Shown here: one piece after another, positions 1 through 10,264 of the stretch
Layout of the letters: each line of letters starts with the position of its first letter
How positions within the stretch are numbered: the stretch's first letter is position 1
Assembly (NCBI GenBank): GCA_034401795.1
Contig: CM067371.1
Location: forward strand, 75,474,833 to 75,538,832
Reading direction: 5' to 3'
Source: Chaetoderma sp. LZ-2023a
Lineage: Eukaryota; Mollusca; Caudofoveata; Chaetodermatida; Chaetodermatidae
Length of the DNA stretch: 64,000 nt
Made by a program: the position numbers and the translations under genes
Notes under the pieces: generated by a model
What the model was told of the DNA's origin: nothing
The model's database searches: none
The model's input: only the letters and a program-made list of their open reading frames with translations

Positions 1-1350
1 TAGTTCCACTGCCATCATTTCCAACAGATTGATATGCAGCTGACTCTCCGGGAGAGTCCATGTGCCCGAGACCTGGTGTTCTCCCAGGCAGGCACCCCAC
101 CCCTCCAGCGATGCATCCGTGTAAACGGACAGCTGGGGGTGGGGTAGGTGCAGCGAAACCCCTATTAGGAGATTCTGACGCTGTTTCCACCATAGAAGAT
201 GCGATATTATCGGCTCCAAAACTGGCATCAGTTTTGACAGGGGTTCTGTTCTCTGTTTCCACAGAGACATCAGATACAACTGGATAGGTCTTCGCATTAG
301 AGCAGCGTACGGGATAACCTGCTCCATGGAGACCATCATGCCCAGCATCTGAAGGAACCGCCTCGCCTGAATGTGGTTTCCCACTCGAAAACTCCTGAGG
401 ATGGCTAACAGAGACACCACTCTGGGCTCTGACGGGTAAACCCTGCCCTGCTCGAGGTCGAATCGCATCCCCAAATAAACGAAATGTTGAGTGGGCGTCA
501 ACTCGGATTTCTCCTCGTTGACTATCCAGCCTAGATCTGAAAGTAACTTCAGAGTCAGAGCAGTATCCACGTTCAACCTGGCTGCCGAGTCTGCCTTGAG
601 CAGCCAGTCGTCTATGTAGGTGTGTAGCGCCACGTTCTCTTTTCCGAGAAACGCTGTCACCGCAAGGACAACTCTTGTGAAAACCCTCGGAGCTGTCGAC
701 AGGCCAAATGGGAGAACTGTAAACTCCCATACTTGATTCATCGGAATGTGGAAATATGCATCTTTCAGATCGATCGATACACACCACATTCCTTTCCTCA
801 ATCCCGCCATTACCGACCTCGGCGTTTCCATCTGGAACCGAGGCGTATGGATAAACCAATTTAATGGTCTGAGATTGAGTATGGGTCTCCATCCCCCTGT
901 GCTCTTGGGGACAAGGAACATGTTTGAATAGAAGCCTGGAGTGTTCCGGTTTGCTGGTTTTATTGCTCCCTTCAGAAGCAAACCCGACACTTCCTTTTGA
1001 ACGGCTTCTAACTTGTCTGGCTCCCTTGGTACGGGTGTCCAGACAGGTGCCAAAGACAGATTTTGTGGCGGAAAGTCCCACCACTCCGGCATGTAACCCT
1101 GGGATAACCATCCCAGGACCAGACTGTCTGACGTCACACCTCGCCAGGCCTCGACGAAACGCATGAGCCTTCCACCCACCATAGACGCCTCGACGTCTAA
1201 CGGGGTTGTCCAGCTCGCAGTCCGCCCCCCCTCTTTCTTAACGAGAGAGAGTGAGAACCATTTCGTTCTAGGCACGACGGGTATAACTGGCACCGCTGTT
1301 CCTGTCGCACAGGCGCGGTCCAGGCGGATATGAAGGGAGCTTGCGTACCC
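1..1350 (-). pseudogene. DIRS-type element F: reverse transcriptase and RNase H region, open at left edge
   Basis: The minus strand is open from just after the gag stop to the window edge. It encodes a DIRS/Ty3-like reverse transcriptase: a GGWRPILNL block, SIDLKDAYFHIP, LPFGLSTAPRVF and the catalytic YIDD (minus 618-607), followed by the start of RNase H (TDASLEGWGACLGE near 121-79, then the NLLEMMAVEL block at the edge). It aligns collinearly with the intact + strand copies A-C. About 13 residues between HIP and WEF (near 740), which in A-C contain the RFLRFAFQG block, are missing in frame, so the polymerase is probably inactive. The frame is the same as gag and is separated from it only by the TGA at 1353-1351. 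Methyltransferase and recombinase parts would lie off the left edge. Family assignment is firm; inactivity is inferred. Confidence 0.85.
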
Positions 1351-3429
1351 TCAGGTACGCTTCGGCCCCTTCTGTCCGCCCTTTGAGGCCTTACCCTTAC
1401 CGCCTCCAGGGCGGTCAGGAGCAACATTGGGGAGGGTAGGCGCCTCTACAACCTTCCTGGGTTTCTTCGCCGGCGGCGGCTCCGAGAACCCAGCTGAAAC
1501 AGAAGTCACAACAGGCCTGGCTTTCGCCTTGCTCTTATGCTTCTTTGAAGGCTGCCCCGTTAGCGGTTTGCCCACAGCCCCTAGTGCGTGCGCTTGCCGC
1601 ACTAGCTCTAGCTGTAGATTTACCGCTAACCGATTCTGCGCGATACTGGCGGTGTCCTCTAAGATGGCCCGCGCTTGGCCACCAAAGATGCTAGGCCCTG
1701 TCATGGGCGTCCCAAGAAGACGCTCCCTGACTGCCGTAGCCGGACGCATATGGTCAATGACCATTTGCCTCCTGGACTTCGTCACTCGCGCTTGCACCCT
1801 TGCCAATGCGTCCATTGACAGCACCAAGCCATCATTAACACATGAGAGCGCCACAGGTGGCACAGGGTGGCCTGCCCCCACTTCAGCCCACACCGACTGA
1901 AGGAGACGATAAGAGTGATTGACAGCGCTCATCGCTGCCCTCACACCCTCATCGCATAGGGACAGGACTTCTTCCTGGTGTACCTGCGACTTATCCACTA
2001 GTGCCGGACCGGGGCCACCCGACCCGGCACTCTGGACTCCCAGTACCCATCGGTCATCCTCCGTGACCGACGGGACTACACCATACCTGTCGTATTCACC
2101 CCGCGGAATACGACATCTTACCCGCACCTCCCTGGAGGCCGCAGGGAGCTGACCCTTGGTCATTAGTTGTTTGCTATAAATAGCATCCAACAAATCTATG
2201 AACCGTGGATCCAGTCCCACTGACTGGATCCGGCCGCGGGCAAAATCCCCGTCCTAATCGACGCACGGGGCGCATCTTCATCGGCCGTGGCCGAAACCAC
2301 AGACGGGTCAACCTTGGCTAGCCACGCCAGAGCATCTGACCAATCTACCTCCGATGAAGACACCCCCGCAAACACGTCACCCGTTGACGTGCTCACGGGT
2401 CTGCCAGCCACGGCCTCCCGGCAAGGAGCCACGGCTGACACGCCAGGCACTCCGCTACTACACGGTTCCGCCGCCACCCCATGAAACACTCCGGTCCATG
2501 GGGTAGGTCCGCACGGAAAACCGTACGGACCCGTAACAGTCGCGGAACCATAGCCGGACACGGGCGCCAACGGCACCCCACGTCCGGCTGCCGGACCAGG
2601 CGAGATAGGTGAGTACCACGCCTGGCCCGGCACACCCGTTCCCATGACGGCTGGTGACAAACCAAGCCGCGCGGAACCGGTGCAAGGTAACGGATTGGCC
2701 TCAGCCGCAGGCGGAGCCGCTGACCTGGCTTGCGCCAAACCAGACAAATGGAGGCCGGTTCCGTCCAGGACGGAATCAACCTCCATATTCTCCACCTGCG
2801 GCTTCACGGGCCGCAGCAACCTCTCCTCCTCGGCTTCAGACTCCGAAGAGCCGTCACTAGACGAGTCAACCGTGGAGCCGTCCTGGCGGACGGCTCCCAT
2901 ACCTGACGGACCGGCCACCGCTACTGGACCACCCGGAGGTGGCCGCAGAGAGACAGAACCCGTCTGACCGAAGCCAGACGTGCCTGCCAGGGGACCGTAC
3001 GAGACGGGCCCCCTCGGTAACCAGTCCAGAATCCTGTCCGAGGACAGGATCCGTACCAGGCATGGGGAGAAACTGCCACCCAACCTTTGGTAGCAGGGAC
3101 GACACCAGCGTGGGCAGAACGCTATGCAGAAAACCCTGCATAGCCGGACCAAACCACGCCGGCGGTGCCATCTCCAGCTGGGGACGTGGAGCACCCCAAC
3201 CGGCCGAACCGGGCGCTCCACGATTTCCTCTTGGACCGCCTGACCCCGCGTCAGACCCAGCCAAGTCCTTCTGGGCAAGGAACTTAACCATCATTTCGAC
3301 GGACCACACTGCACAAACATTACACCTATGATCTATATTACACAGGGAACACCTAAAACAGACATGGTCCTTGAACATTACACGGACAAACTTATGGCAG
3401 TCGTCACATGATGGCGGGGCTGGCTTGGC
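1351..3429 (-). pseudogene. DIRS-type element F: gag-like ORF, two frameshifts
   Basis: The sequence matches the gag of copies A-D in order. An N-terminal C-x2-C...C-x2-C zinc-binding region (CDDC, CFRC, CNVC; 3410-3300) is followed by a low-complexity acidic middle (SSDGSSESEAEEE), then the DW-x-DA-x-WL block and the C-terminal TPMTGP-x-FGG segment. The reading frame changes twice: once around 2940-3060 and once near 2196-2235, so it is split into pieces ending at 2866, 2196 and 1351. A likely splice acceptor (tatag) precedes minus 3429, in phase 0, as in copies A-E. The last piece ends with TGA at 1353-1351, directly in frame with pol. Divergence from A-D shows that this is a different DIRS subfamily. 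Confidence 0.8.
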
Positions 3430-3936
3430 CTATAAAATAAGCACAAACCTACAATAAACAAGCGGAACGAGACCCGGATGGAAGGCAGACAATTAATTTT
3501 CAAATAATTTTGACTCATAAATTAACCGTAACCTCCCCGCACCCCACCCCGCCACAACAACGATCGCATTGATTATGACGACAAGCACGCGGCGGGCACA
3601 AACACACCCATAATAGATCCTCCAGGATGTGTAACGGCTCCAGGAATCATATCGCATAGCATTCAGGGTATATTTACTAATCAATATAAATTATACTCCT
3701 AACGAAAGCAGCACGATATGTGAAGAAAACAACAAAATGTATAACAAACTGCTGTCTCACACGGTAAAACCGCAGACCACGCATCTACTCAAGAATTTTG
3801 AAACCACCGATCATTGCAAACCGATCGTGATCGCACGTAAACTTGATCATTCTAAAGTTTCCGGTACCATTTTTAGTACGCAGCACCCAGAATAAGATGC
3901 GCGAATTAATGAACAAATTTTTCTTCACATAAACAT

Positions 3937-3968
3937 CCGAGCGACCGGGTGTGATGTCACCCGCTCGG
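3937..3968. repeat. GC-rich hairpin
   Basis: ccgag (3937-3941) pairs with ctcgg (3964-3968), and an inner cgggtg/cacccg stem encloses a six-base loop. Function unknown. Confidence 0.5.
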
Positions 3969-4040
3969 ATTCTACGGAGAACGACGTCAGCCGATATTCG
4001 TGTTAGAAATACCGTAGCAAACACCTATTTTCATATCTGC

Positions 4041-4072
4041 CGATCGCCTGTTGGGGTTAAAGAAGGCGATCG
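4041..4072. repeat. Hairpin with perfect 8-bp stem
   Basis: cgatcgcc at 4041-4048 is the exact reverse complement of ggcgatcg at 4065-4072, with a 16-base loop. Confidence 0.5.
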
Positions 4073-4155
4073 TCTGGCATATATCGTTGTTAGCACACGT
4101 CCCAGATTCTATGGGGTCAGAAATTGGAACATGCGACACAACGAAATTTAGAGAC

Positions 4156-4275
4156 CTAAGTCTTTTAACTATGGATAATAAAGAACAATACAACCTGGTT
4201 GTCTTGGGCGGTATTCTCCATAGTCCTTAGTTAATCCTTTCAGAACACACAAACTATCACCGATTAAAGACTTAG
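4156..4275. repeat. Nested foldback of about 120 bp
   Basis: Outer arms ctaagtctttta (4156-4167) and taaagacttag (4265-4275), and inner arms actatgga (4168-4175) and tccatagt (4217-4224), are complementary. This is MITE-like, but no target duplication was identified. Confidence 0.45.
4196..4222 (-). other. Candidate first coding exon of element F gag
   Basis: The minus strand reads ATG plus eight codons (MENTAQDNQ) and ends in CAG|GTTG. The distance to the gag acceptor at 3429 is about 765 nt, close to the gag introns of copies A-D. The donor is weak and the exon is shorter than the 17 codons of A-E, so this could be coincidence. Confidence 0.2.
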
Positions 4276-4360
4276 ATTATTTAAAACACTAAAATCCCTA
4301 ATGCAAAAAGCATGTATTGCTCTTGTTGCTATGCAAACAAGAATGAGCTCTATGGTAAAC

Positions 4361-4391
4361 GGGTACTCGGCAGTTGGGAGCCGAGTACCCG
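4361..4391. repeat. Hairpin with perfect 11-bp stem
   Basis: gggtactcggc at 4361-4371 pairs exactly with gccgagtaccc at 4380-4390, leaving an 8-base loop. A related string (gagtactcag) recurs near 5010. Confidence 0.55.
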
Positions 4392-4421
4392 GTTCCCAGG
4401 AGTCGGTAAAGCTTTCTAAGT

Positions 4422-4895
4422 CTATAATCCTAGAGCCGCTGTCAAGGCCAGCTGTATATCAGAAGTAACAGAATGGTGAGTATTGATCGAAGGAGAAACG
4501 ATCGGATCAAGATGATCAAAGGACGGAGAAGAAGCAGAAGAGGAAGAAGGAAGAGAAGAGAATGAATGAGAGGAAGAAGAAAAAGAGGAGGGATGATCCA
4601 ACTGACCATGAGAAGGAAGACTGGAGAAACCTGGAGGAGGAGGAAGAGAGGATTTAAAGAGAGCAGAGGCGTTAGACACATGACTAGACGGAAAATCCTT
4701 GGCCGAAAGAGAAGGAGAAATAGAATTAGAGTGAGAAGATGCAGAGAAAGAAGAAGACCTAGAAAAAGATGGATTCACAACGGCATCACGAAAGGAAGAA
4801 GACTGAGAAGCTAAATCAGCATCAACTACTAGCCTAGAAGCTAAATGACGGGTGTGATACAATGGTGTTAATGGGCAGGCTATGTAAGGATGCAC
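4422..4895 (-). CDS. Unrecognised serine-rich ORF (157 codons)
   Basis: An ATG-to-stop reading frame on the minus strand encodes a protein dominated by serine, proline and phenylalanine (repeated SSS, PSF and SSF motifs), with a less biased start (MHPYIACPLTPLYH) and end (SDIQLALTAALGL). The + strand is correspondingly a purine-rich tract (4490-4800), so the bias may simply be low-complexity DNA. No domain, signal peptide or membrane segment is evident. It lies between DIRS element F and a tandem duplication and could be a decayed retroelement ORF1. I cannot name it. Confidence 0.25.
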   Translation of the reverse strand: MHPYIACPLTPLYHTRHLASRLVVDADLASQSSSFRDAVVNPSFSRSSSFSASSHSNSISPSLSAKDFPSSHVSNASALFKSSLPPPPGFSSLPSHGQLDHPSSFSSSSHSFSSLPSSSSASSPSFDHLDPIVSPSINTHHSVTSDIQLALTAALGL

Positions 4896-5050
4896 ACTTT
4901 AAATCTTTTAGGCGTCAGTGTAGATATTCAGCTGTATGTAATATTTTACCGAACACAATTATAAATTAGGTTAGACATTCTCACTAAGCGATTCCGGCCA
5001 TCAGGGAATCGAGTACTCAGTTAAATAAAGGAATTGAGACGCTATCGTTG

Positions 5051-5389
5051 ACGATTTTACGCTAGGAATTTCATTCACAGAAAACTATTTATATTTTCCT
5101 GTAGAAATTTGTAAACAAACTGAATTGACCAATTAACAGTGGATTTATAAAATTCAATCATCTGACGTAATGTAAGGCTAAGTTTGATTGGATAAAATGC
5201 CCGTAATGCTTGCGTATTTACGATTTTACGCTAGGAATTTCATTCACAGAAAACTATTTATATTTTCCCGTAGAAATTTGTAAACAAACTGAATTGACCA
5301 ATCAACAGTGGATTTATAAAATTCAATCATCTGACGTAATGTAACGCTAAGTTTGATTGGATAAAACACCCGTAATGCTTGCGTATTTA
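5051..5389. repeat. Two-copy tandem duplication, 169-bp unit
   Basis: The unit starting acgattttacgc at 5051 recurs at 5220 and runs to 5389. The copies differ at only a few positions, so the duplication looks recent. No coding potential. Confidence 0.8.
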
Positions 5390-5479
5390 GCGATCGAAAA
5401 CTGGTGCTCTTAAAGCCATCCAGACGGCGCGTAGGCCACCACGTCCAATTATTGAAAACTGTCCAGACGGCTCGTAGGT

Positions 5480-6289
5480 TTATTTGTACGCTTTTTGCGC
5501 GCCGTCTAGGTTCCTTAGGGTTAATACCTGGTAATCTCTCTTGATTTCTTTAATTTCGTTTAAAACCTCCAGCAACAAGTCACTACATGGTTCATTTGTG
5601 AGCTTGGTTGGATTGTCAACTTCCAGACTATTATCATTTGTCAGGTCACAATGCAGATCTGGTATAGTATTTGTGTCCATACCTGCTATTTGAGATTTTG
5701 ATTCTGATTCAGATGCTGTACATTTGTCAATGCTTGTTACAGAGTCATGACCCATGCTAGCGTCAGCAGGTGCCACATGTTCATTAATGTGACCATTACA
5801 CCTTCCATTTGTATGGACATCATATGGCTTATTATTAACAGATATATACCAAGCTAAGTAATCTGCAATATGGTCCGTAACGGCTGCGCATGTAGAACAA
5901 TTGTATTTCCGCTTCGTTGAGGTAAGCATTGACAACATATATGAGGGCAATTTGGTGCATGCGTAATGCACCCACCTCTTGCACTGATCGCACTTGATCA
6001 TATACGTGCTATCAGGTCCGCCACATGAACATTTGGGTTCTCCTGGTAGTACATTACTTAGGATGGGATTTGGAGATTTAGAGGCACCAGCTTTTATTGA
6101 ATTGATGTTAGTAACCAGGGTGCTTATAGAACTGGCAGTCGATAGATTATTTCCAGTAGGTGTGTCAGCTGGTAGGCTAGCAACAGACATGTTTGGTAAT
6201 GTTGTTATTACCGTTGGACATGTTGGTGATTCTCCTTTTGGTTCTGATGTTGTGGGCACATTGCTAACTTCAGTGCTTGCCACAGACAT
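5480..6289 (-). CDS. PHD-type zinc finger ORF, probably LINE ORF1-derived
   Basis: A 269-codon ATG-initiated reading frame. Residues 1-80 are Ser/Thr/Pro-rich and low in complexity. The middle carries a C-x-C, C-x2-C, H-x2-C, C-x2-C arrangement (CSCGG, CDQCKRW, HYAC, CSTC; minus strand about 6040-5890) typical of a PHD finger. The C-terminus is polar, with a short coiled-coil-like LNEIKEIKRDYQVL stretch. PHD fingers of this style occur in ORF1 proteins of CR1-type LINEs in invertebrates, and CR1/L2-like RT fragments lie downstream, so transposon origin is more likely than a host chromatin gene. No RT is attached. Codons are intact, with no internal frameshift seen. Confidence 0.55.
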   Translation of the reverse strand: MSVASTEVSNVPTTSEPKGESPTCPTVITTLPNMSVASLPADTPTGNNLSTASSISTLVTNINSIKAGASKSPNPILSNVLPGEPKCSCGGPDSTYMIKCDQCKRWVHYACTKLPSYMLSMLTSTKRKYNCSTCAAVTDHIADYLAWYISVNNKPYDVHTNGRCNGHINEHVAPADASMGHDSVTSIDKCTASESESKSQIAGMDTNTIPDLHCDLTNDNSLEVDNPTKLTNEPCSDLLLEVLNEIKEIKRDYQVLTLRNLDGAQKAYK

Positions 6290-7270
6290 GTTATCATTTT
6301 GTTTTCTACAAGTAGGGGCACTAGGCCTATACTGAGGAAAATGCTTATAGAAGCAATCATCACATAAGAAAGGTCACAGTGTCGGTTCATTACCGTTATT
6401 TTATTTTATTTTATTTTTTATATTAAAATTTGTGTGTAGTTAGAATAGATGCTACCGGCAGTACCGCTGGTACGACTATTGGGCAATAACAAAACTCATA
6501 GCGTCAATATTATGTACGCTTATGGTATGGTGTTTTAGCTGTTAGGTGAAACAATAAGATTTATATTATTTGTTGTACTGTTTTAGTATACAAGATGCAC
6601 AATTTATCCTGTATAATGTTGCCTTAGCAACCTGTAAACAGTACGTACATTTACGAAAATAGGTATCACAAGTACTTTCTTTATAAAGTCAAGTGTGATA
6701 AGTCCACTTTCCTATGGTTGTCAAGTATTCTGTTCAATACAGTATGATATTAGTTAATTTAAATTATTTAAGCCTTGTTTAATGCTACACAGATTTTATT
6801 TTCACGCTAAAAAAATTCTTCTTGTCTTGTCTTATACCGATGACGATTTGTCTTATACCGATGACGTTTATGGAAATAAACAATCTTGAATCTATATAAT
6901 TTGTCATTGACAACAAATATTTATGACACTGAGAATATCCAAATTTGTTCTGTTTATTTATGTAGTATCATAGTATGCCATCACGTATTATGCTACAGAA
7001 AGAACATATCTTCATTTTGAATTTTTAGCATGACTATTCAGCTTTAAAATCACGGAATTAGATAACAGCTTAACTTAAGTATAAGAAAACGCTTACCTTC
7101 TGAGTGTCAATTTCTGCTTTGTCGGTGTCAAAGCTTTGATTACAGTAAAATCAACTGTCACCAACTTACACACATGAGTGAGATCGTTGACAAACAGGAA
7201 CGTAGTCAATTGTCAGAGTGTAGATAAGTTAAGAAATCTTTTATTTGACAGGAAATGGAAACCGTAACAG
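6290..7270. other. AT-rich region upstream of cereblon; nothing coding
   Basis: No ORF of note. A 20-bp motif (gtcttataccgatgacg core) occurs twice in tandem at 6827-6866, and poly-T/A tracts lie near 6400. Possibly distal promoter. Confidence 0.4.
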
Positions 7271-7370
7271 TGACGTGAATCGTTTCTGAAGAACACGACA
7301 CGCTGTCTGATTGGTCAATACGTCTGACGCAATCGACCATGTCCCATAAAGCACCTGTGGTAAACAAAGT
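7271..7370 (+). promoter_or_regulatory. Putative cereblon core promoter and 5' UTR
   Basis: The 100 bp before the cereblon ATG contain a CRE-like tgacgtga (7271-7278) and an inverted CCAAT box (attgg, 7310-7314). No TATA box is evident. The transcription start is unknown, so this is positional inference. Confidence 0.35.
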
Positions 7371-7398
7371 ATGGCCGACGATTTACTTCCTTTGCTAG
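7339..7398 (+). CDS. Upstream ORF overlapping the cereblon start
   Basis: An ATG at 7339 with A at -3 opens a 19-codon frame ending in TAG at 7396-7398. It overlaps the cereblon start codon (7371) in a different frame. If it lies inside the 5' UTR it would reduce initiation at the main ATG, whose context (A at -3, G at +4) is stronger. Expression is not shown. Confidence 0.3.
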   Translation: MSHKAPVVNKVWPTIYFLC

Positions 7399-7446
7399 GC
7401 CATAACATTGGTGGAGAAGATGATGATGAATCCAATGGAGAGAACG
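7371..7446 (+). CDS. CRBN: Cereblon exon 1 (start of coding sequence)
   Basis: Cereblon is the substrate receptor of the CUL4-DDB1-RBX1 ubiquitin ligase. This exon encodes the acidic N-terminus (MADDLLPLLGHN, then GGEDDDES) and ends in phase 1 before GTATGG. The seven exons in this window join without a stop into exactly 340 codons. They cover the N-terminal tail, the Lon-N-like domain (exons 3-5) and the helical DDB1-binding region (exons 5-7). The CULT domain, which binds thalidomide-type ligands, is not in the window and must follow beyond 64000. Intron phases are 1, 0, 2, 2, 0, 0, 0. The start is the first in-frame ATG with a good context. Exon 1 alone would not be diagnostic; its call rests on frame continuity with the rest and on composition. 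Confidence 0.75.
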
Positions 7447-7800
7447 GTATGGAATTTTATTTCATTTATTACGGCGAATAATCTCTTTTTTGCATCTAAT
7501 AAACTTGATAGAAAGCGCACAATATTTGAACTTGAACTTGTTGCCTATTTTCAACCAATCCATCTTGTAACTTGGAAATTGGCAAATCATGCCAAATGTG
7601 TGCTGCACAGGGACTCCTATCCAGTCCAAAAATTGACAATATATTTATAATATTACCATCCAAAAAGCCAGAAAATTGAACATTCATAACTTTTGAAAAA
7701 TGCCTTGTTCTACTTGTAATTTTGAATAAAGCCTGAAACGATATCGTTAAATATTTCGTTAATTATTAAATATTTGTTAAACTACATGCTCTAAACTAAT

Positions 7801-7860
7801 ACATTAGGCGGCCGGCATCGTATACATAGCGGCCGGCATCGAATGCGGCCGGCATCGATG
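7801..7860. repeat. Three-copy GC-rich direct repeat
   Basis: gcggccggcatcg occurs three times within about 50 bp, next to a foldback element. Confidence 0.6.
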
Positions 7861-7880
7861 GTGACCCACAGAAAGACTCG

Positions 7881-7989
7881 GGGCCCATGTTCCCGAAGCA
7901 ATCGTTAGCTAGCGATATCGTAACACCCATTGCTTTAGTATGCTGTAACGATATCGCTAACATAACGAGATCTTCTTGAACATGGGCCC
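7881..7989. mobile_element. Small foldback (MITE-like) element
   Basis: gggcccatgttc (7881-7892) and gaacatgggccc (7978-7989) are perfect 12-bp terminal inverts. A second inner pair is centred on the gatatcg palindromes (7910-7924 and 7945-7959). It abuts a LINE fragment. Confidence 0.6.
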
Positions 7990-8055
7990 TGGACCCTAAA
8001 TCTAATGTCATTGAAATACAGAAGATTTCGAGCAGACTTAATCGAAACATACAAA
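7990..8055 (+). repeat. Detached duplicate of LINE 3' segment
   Basis: This stretch (ggaccctaaatctaatgtca start) is nearly identical to 9002-9066 inside the LINE fragment downstream. A weaker third copy lies near 9745-9800. Confidence 0.65.
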
Positions 8056-8094
8056 CCGTTGACCTTTATGCATCATCTTTAACAAATCTCTCTC

Positions 8095-9325
8095 AAAGGT
8101 GTACTACCAAACATCTGGAAATTGGCAAATGTGTGCTGCATATACAAGAAAGGTTAAAAACTGATACAAATAACTACAGACCAATTAGCCTTACCTGCAC
8201 CCTGTGCAAGGTCCTTGAGTCATTTGGAAGAAGCCAACCTATTCTCTACATGCCAACACGGTTTCAGACATAACAGATCATGCAAAACTCAACTACTAGA
8301 GTATCTTGAATACATAGCGTCTAAACTTGATGCAAAAGAATCTGTTGATGCTGTATACCTGGATTGCTCCAAGGCTTTCGATACAGTACCACATAAAATG
8401 TTAATGATACAACATCAGATTGGGCAGATGTAACCAGTGGTGTACCACAAGAAAGTGTTCTGGGGGCCTGTCCTTTTTCTAATTTACATAAATGATCTAC
8501 CAGAATCACTAACCTGCCACTGCAAAGTATTTGCCGATGACATGAAAATATATGGAGACCCATCCACCAATGACATCCAAGGTAACATAGACAAGGTATG
8601 CTTCAATACAAGTAAAATGCATGTCTTACATTTTGGCAGTAACAGTTCCTGAATCCAATGTATGACAACTGGTACCTCCCACATACAGCCAATATCTACA
8701 TCACAGCTGGAAAAGGATTTGGGAGTGCATTCAGACACAGACCTTACTTTTGATACACACATAAATAACATCGTATCTAAAGCGAATAGTAGAGTAGGAA
8801 TAATCAAAGGAACTATTTCCTGTATAGAGTCATGTACGCTTACTTTACTCTACAAATCTTTAGTAAGACCTATTCTTGAATACTGTAACTCGGCATGGTC
8901 ACCAAAATTTAAACGACAATCCCAGCTATTAGAAAAAGTACAGCGTCAGGCAACAAAGTTATTACCACAAATTAGAGACTACAGCTACACAGAAAGACTG
9001 AGGACCCTAAATCTAATGTCATTGAAAGACAGAAGATTTCGAGGAGACTTAATCGAAACATACAAAATTCTTAATGATATGTACAACATTGACAAAAGCA
9101 GCTTCTTCGAACTCTCCACTAATACACACACTAGAGGACATAAGTTCAAGCTCAACATGAAACGCAGCACTAAGGATATTCGGAAATAATTTTTCTCTAA
9201 CAGAGTGGTACCCTATTGGAATTCACTTCCAGCAACAGTTATAGAGGCACCAACGGTTGAATCCTTCAAAAGTAAACTAGACAAGCATTTCAAAGAAATT
9301 CTTCATGATTTTGACAAAACATGAT
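8095..9325 (+). pseudogene. CR1/L2-like LINE reverse transcriptase fragment
   Basis: Broken frames encode ordered RT blocks: NYRPISLT (about 8170), TCQHGFRHNRSCKTQLLEYL, YLDCSKAFDTVPHKML, a VLGPVLFLIYINDLP-like segment, VFADDMKIYGD (catalytic ADD intact), and the thumb/C-terminal part LEKDLGVHSD to YKSLVRPILEYCNSAW. It ends with SNRVVPYWNSLPATVIEAP. This order and the WNSLP tail are typical of CR1/L2-type non-LTR elements. Stops and frameshifts between 8430 and 8660 make it inactive, and EN and ORF1 are missing. It lies in cereblon intron 1, sense orientation. Confidence 0.85.
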
Positions 9326-9329
9326 TTGC

Positions 9330-10264
9330 ATAGAGACACTAGTGTAGAGGAGACCCGGATAGCGTTAACACATTGAACAGGCCATATGCTTATCAGACCA
9401 CCACAAAGTCATACTGCAATTCTGCCAATACACTGGACTGATTTTGGAGTAGCCTCTGCATAGACAAGAACATGCTCGGTAGCGATTCCAATTACCGGTA
9501 GATAATCTCTGCTTCCACGTCCTCACTTTGTGGTTGCATGAAGAGACACTTGCGTAGAGGAGGGGACTTGGATGGCGATGAGCACAGAGAATGAAAATAA
9601 CAGCAATTAGACCTACCACAGCCTCCACAAGTGAACATGTAAACAAATGCTAGGCACAGCAGGGTGTGACCATGAGTGTGGGCGGCACACCACAGCTGAC
9701 GCGGGGAACACCCATCTGCATCATAGCACTTCCCAAAACATAGCTAAAGTTTTAAATCTAATGCCACTGATATACTGATGGTTTCGAGGAGACTTAATTG
9801 AGCGACAATGGTTAAATCATTCAAATACAAACTAGATAGATCTAGTTCAAAGAACAATCTTTTGAATTGAACTGAGCTAGCCATACGACAATAAAAAACA
9901 CTGAGGCAATAACAAGCCAATGTCTTATGCCTCGTAAGATGATGATGGTGATGATGATGATGAACTTGTAAAAATCATAACTTCCTCCTCCTAATGCCTA
10001 AACACCATCATCACAGTTTTTAACACTTTACACTTAATACTTAATACAGTTGTCCGATTTAGAATGGTTGTCCGGTTTAGGACCACTAGTACGATAACAA
10101 GCTGACTATGTACAGATCTATCATTAATCATTAAGACTGTCTCCGGGAAAGAAGACTCAGTAATCTTTATAAAACCTCCACCTTTTAATTAGTACTGAAG
10201 CATACAACAGACATATATTATGTATGAGTAGGAGAATCCACGGTATGTGTAGGAAAATGTAACT
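9330..10264. other. Intron 1 sequence with microsatellite; no gene
   Basis: Contains a (gat/gatg)n tract at about 9938-9963 and a short LINE-like echo at 9745-9800. Otherwise nothing recognisable. Confidence 0.4.

Larger units (their letters stand above)
3430..4421. other. Leader or flank of element F with clustered hairpins; no gene
   Basis: AT-rich sequence with no convincing ORF. If F resembles copies A-D, this is its intron and leader, but I find no match to the A-D terminal repeat. It holds at least four short inverted repeats: 3937-3968, 4041-4072, 4156-4275 and 4361-4391. Confidence 0.5.

Noticed and set aside
9365-9646. Minus-strand 93-codon ORF
   Set aside because: No domain, no conserved neighbour, embedded in LINE debris of intron 1.
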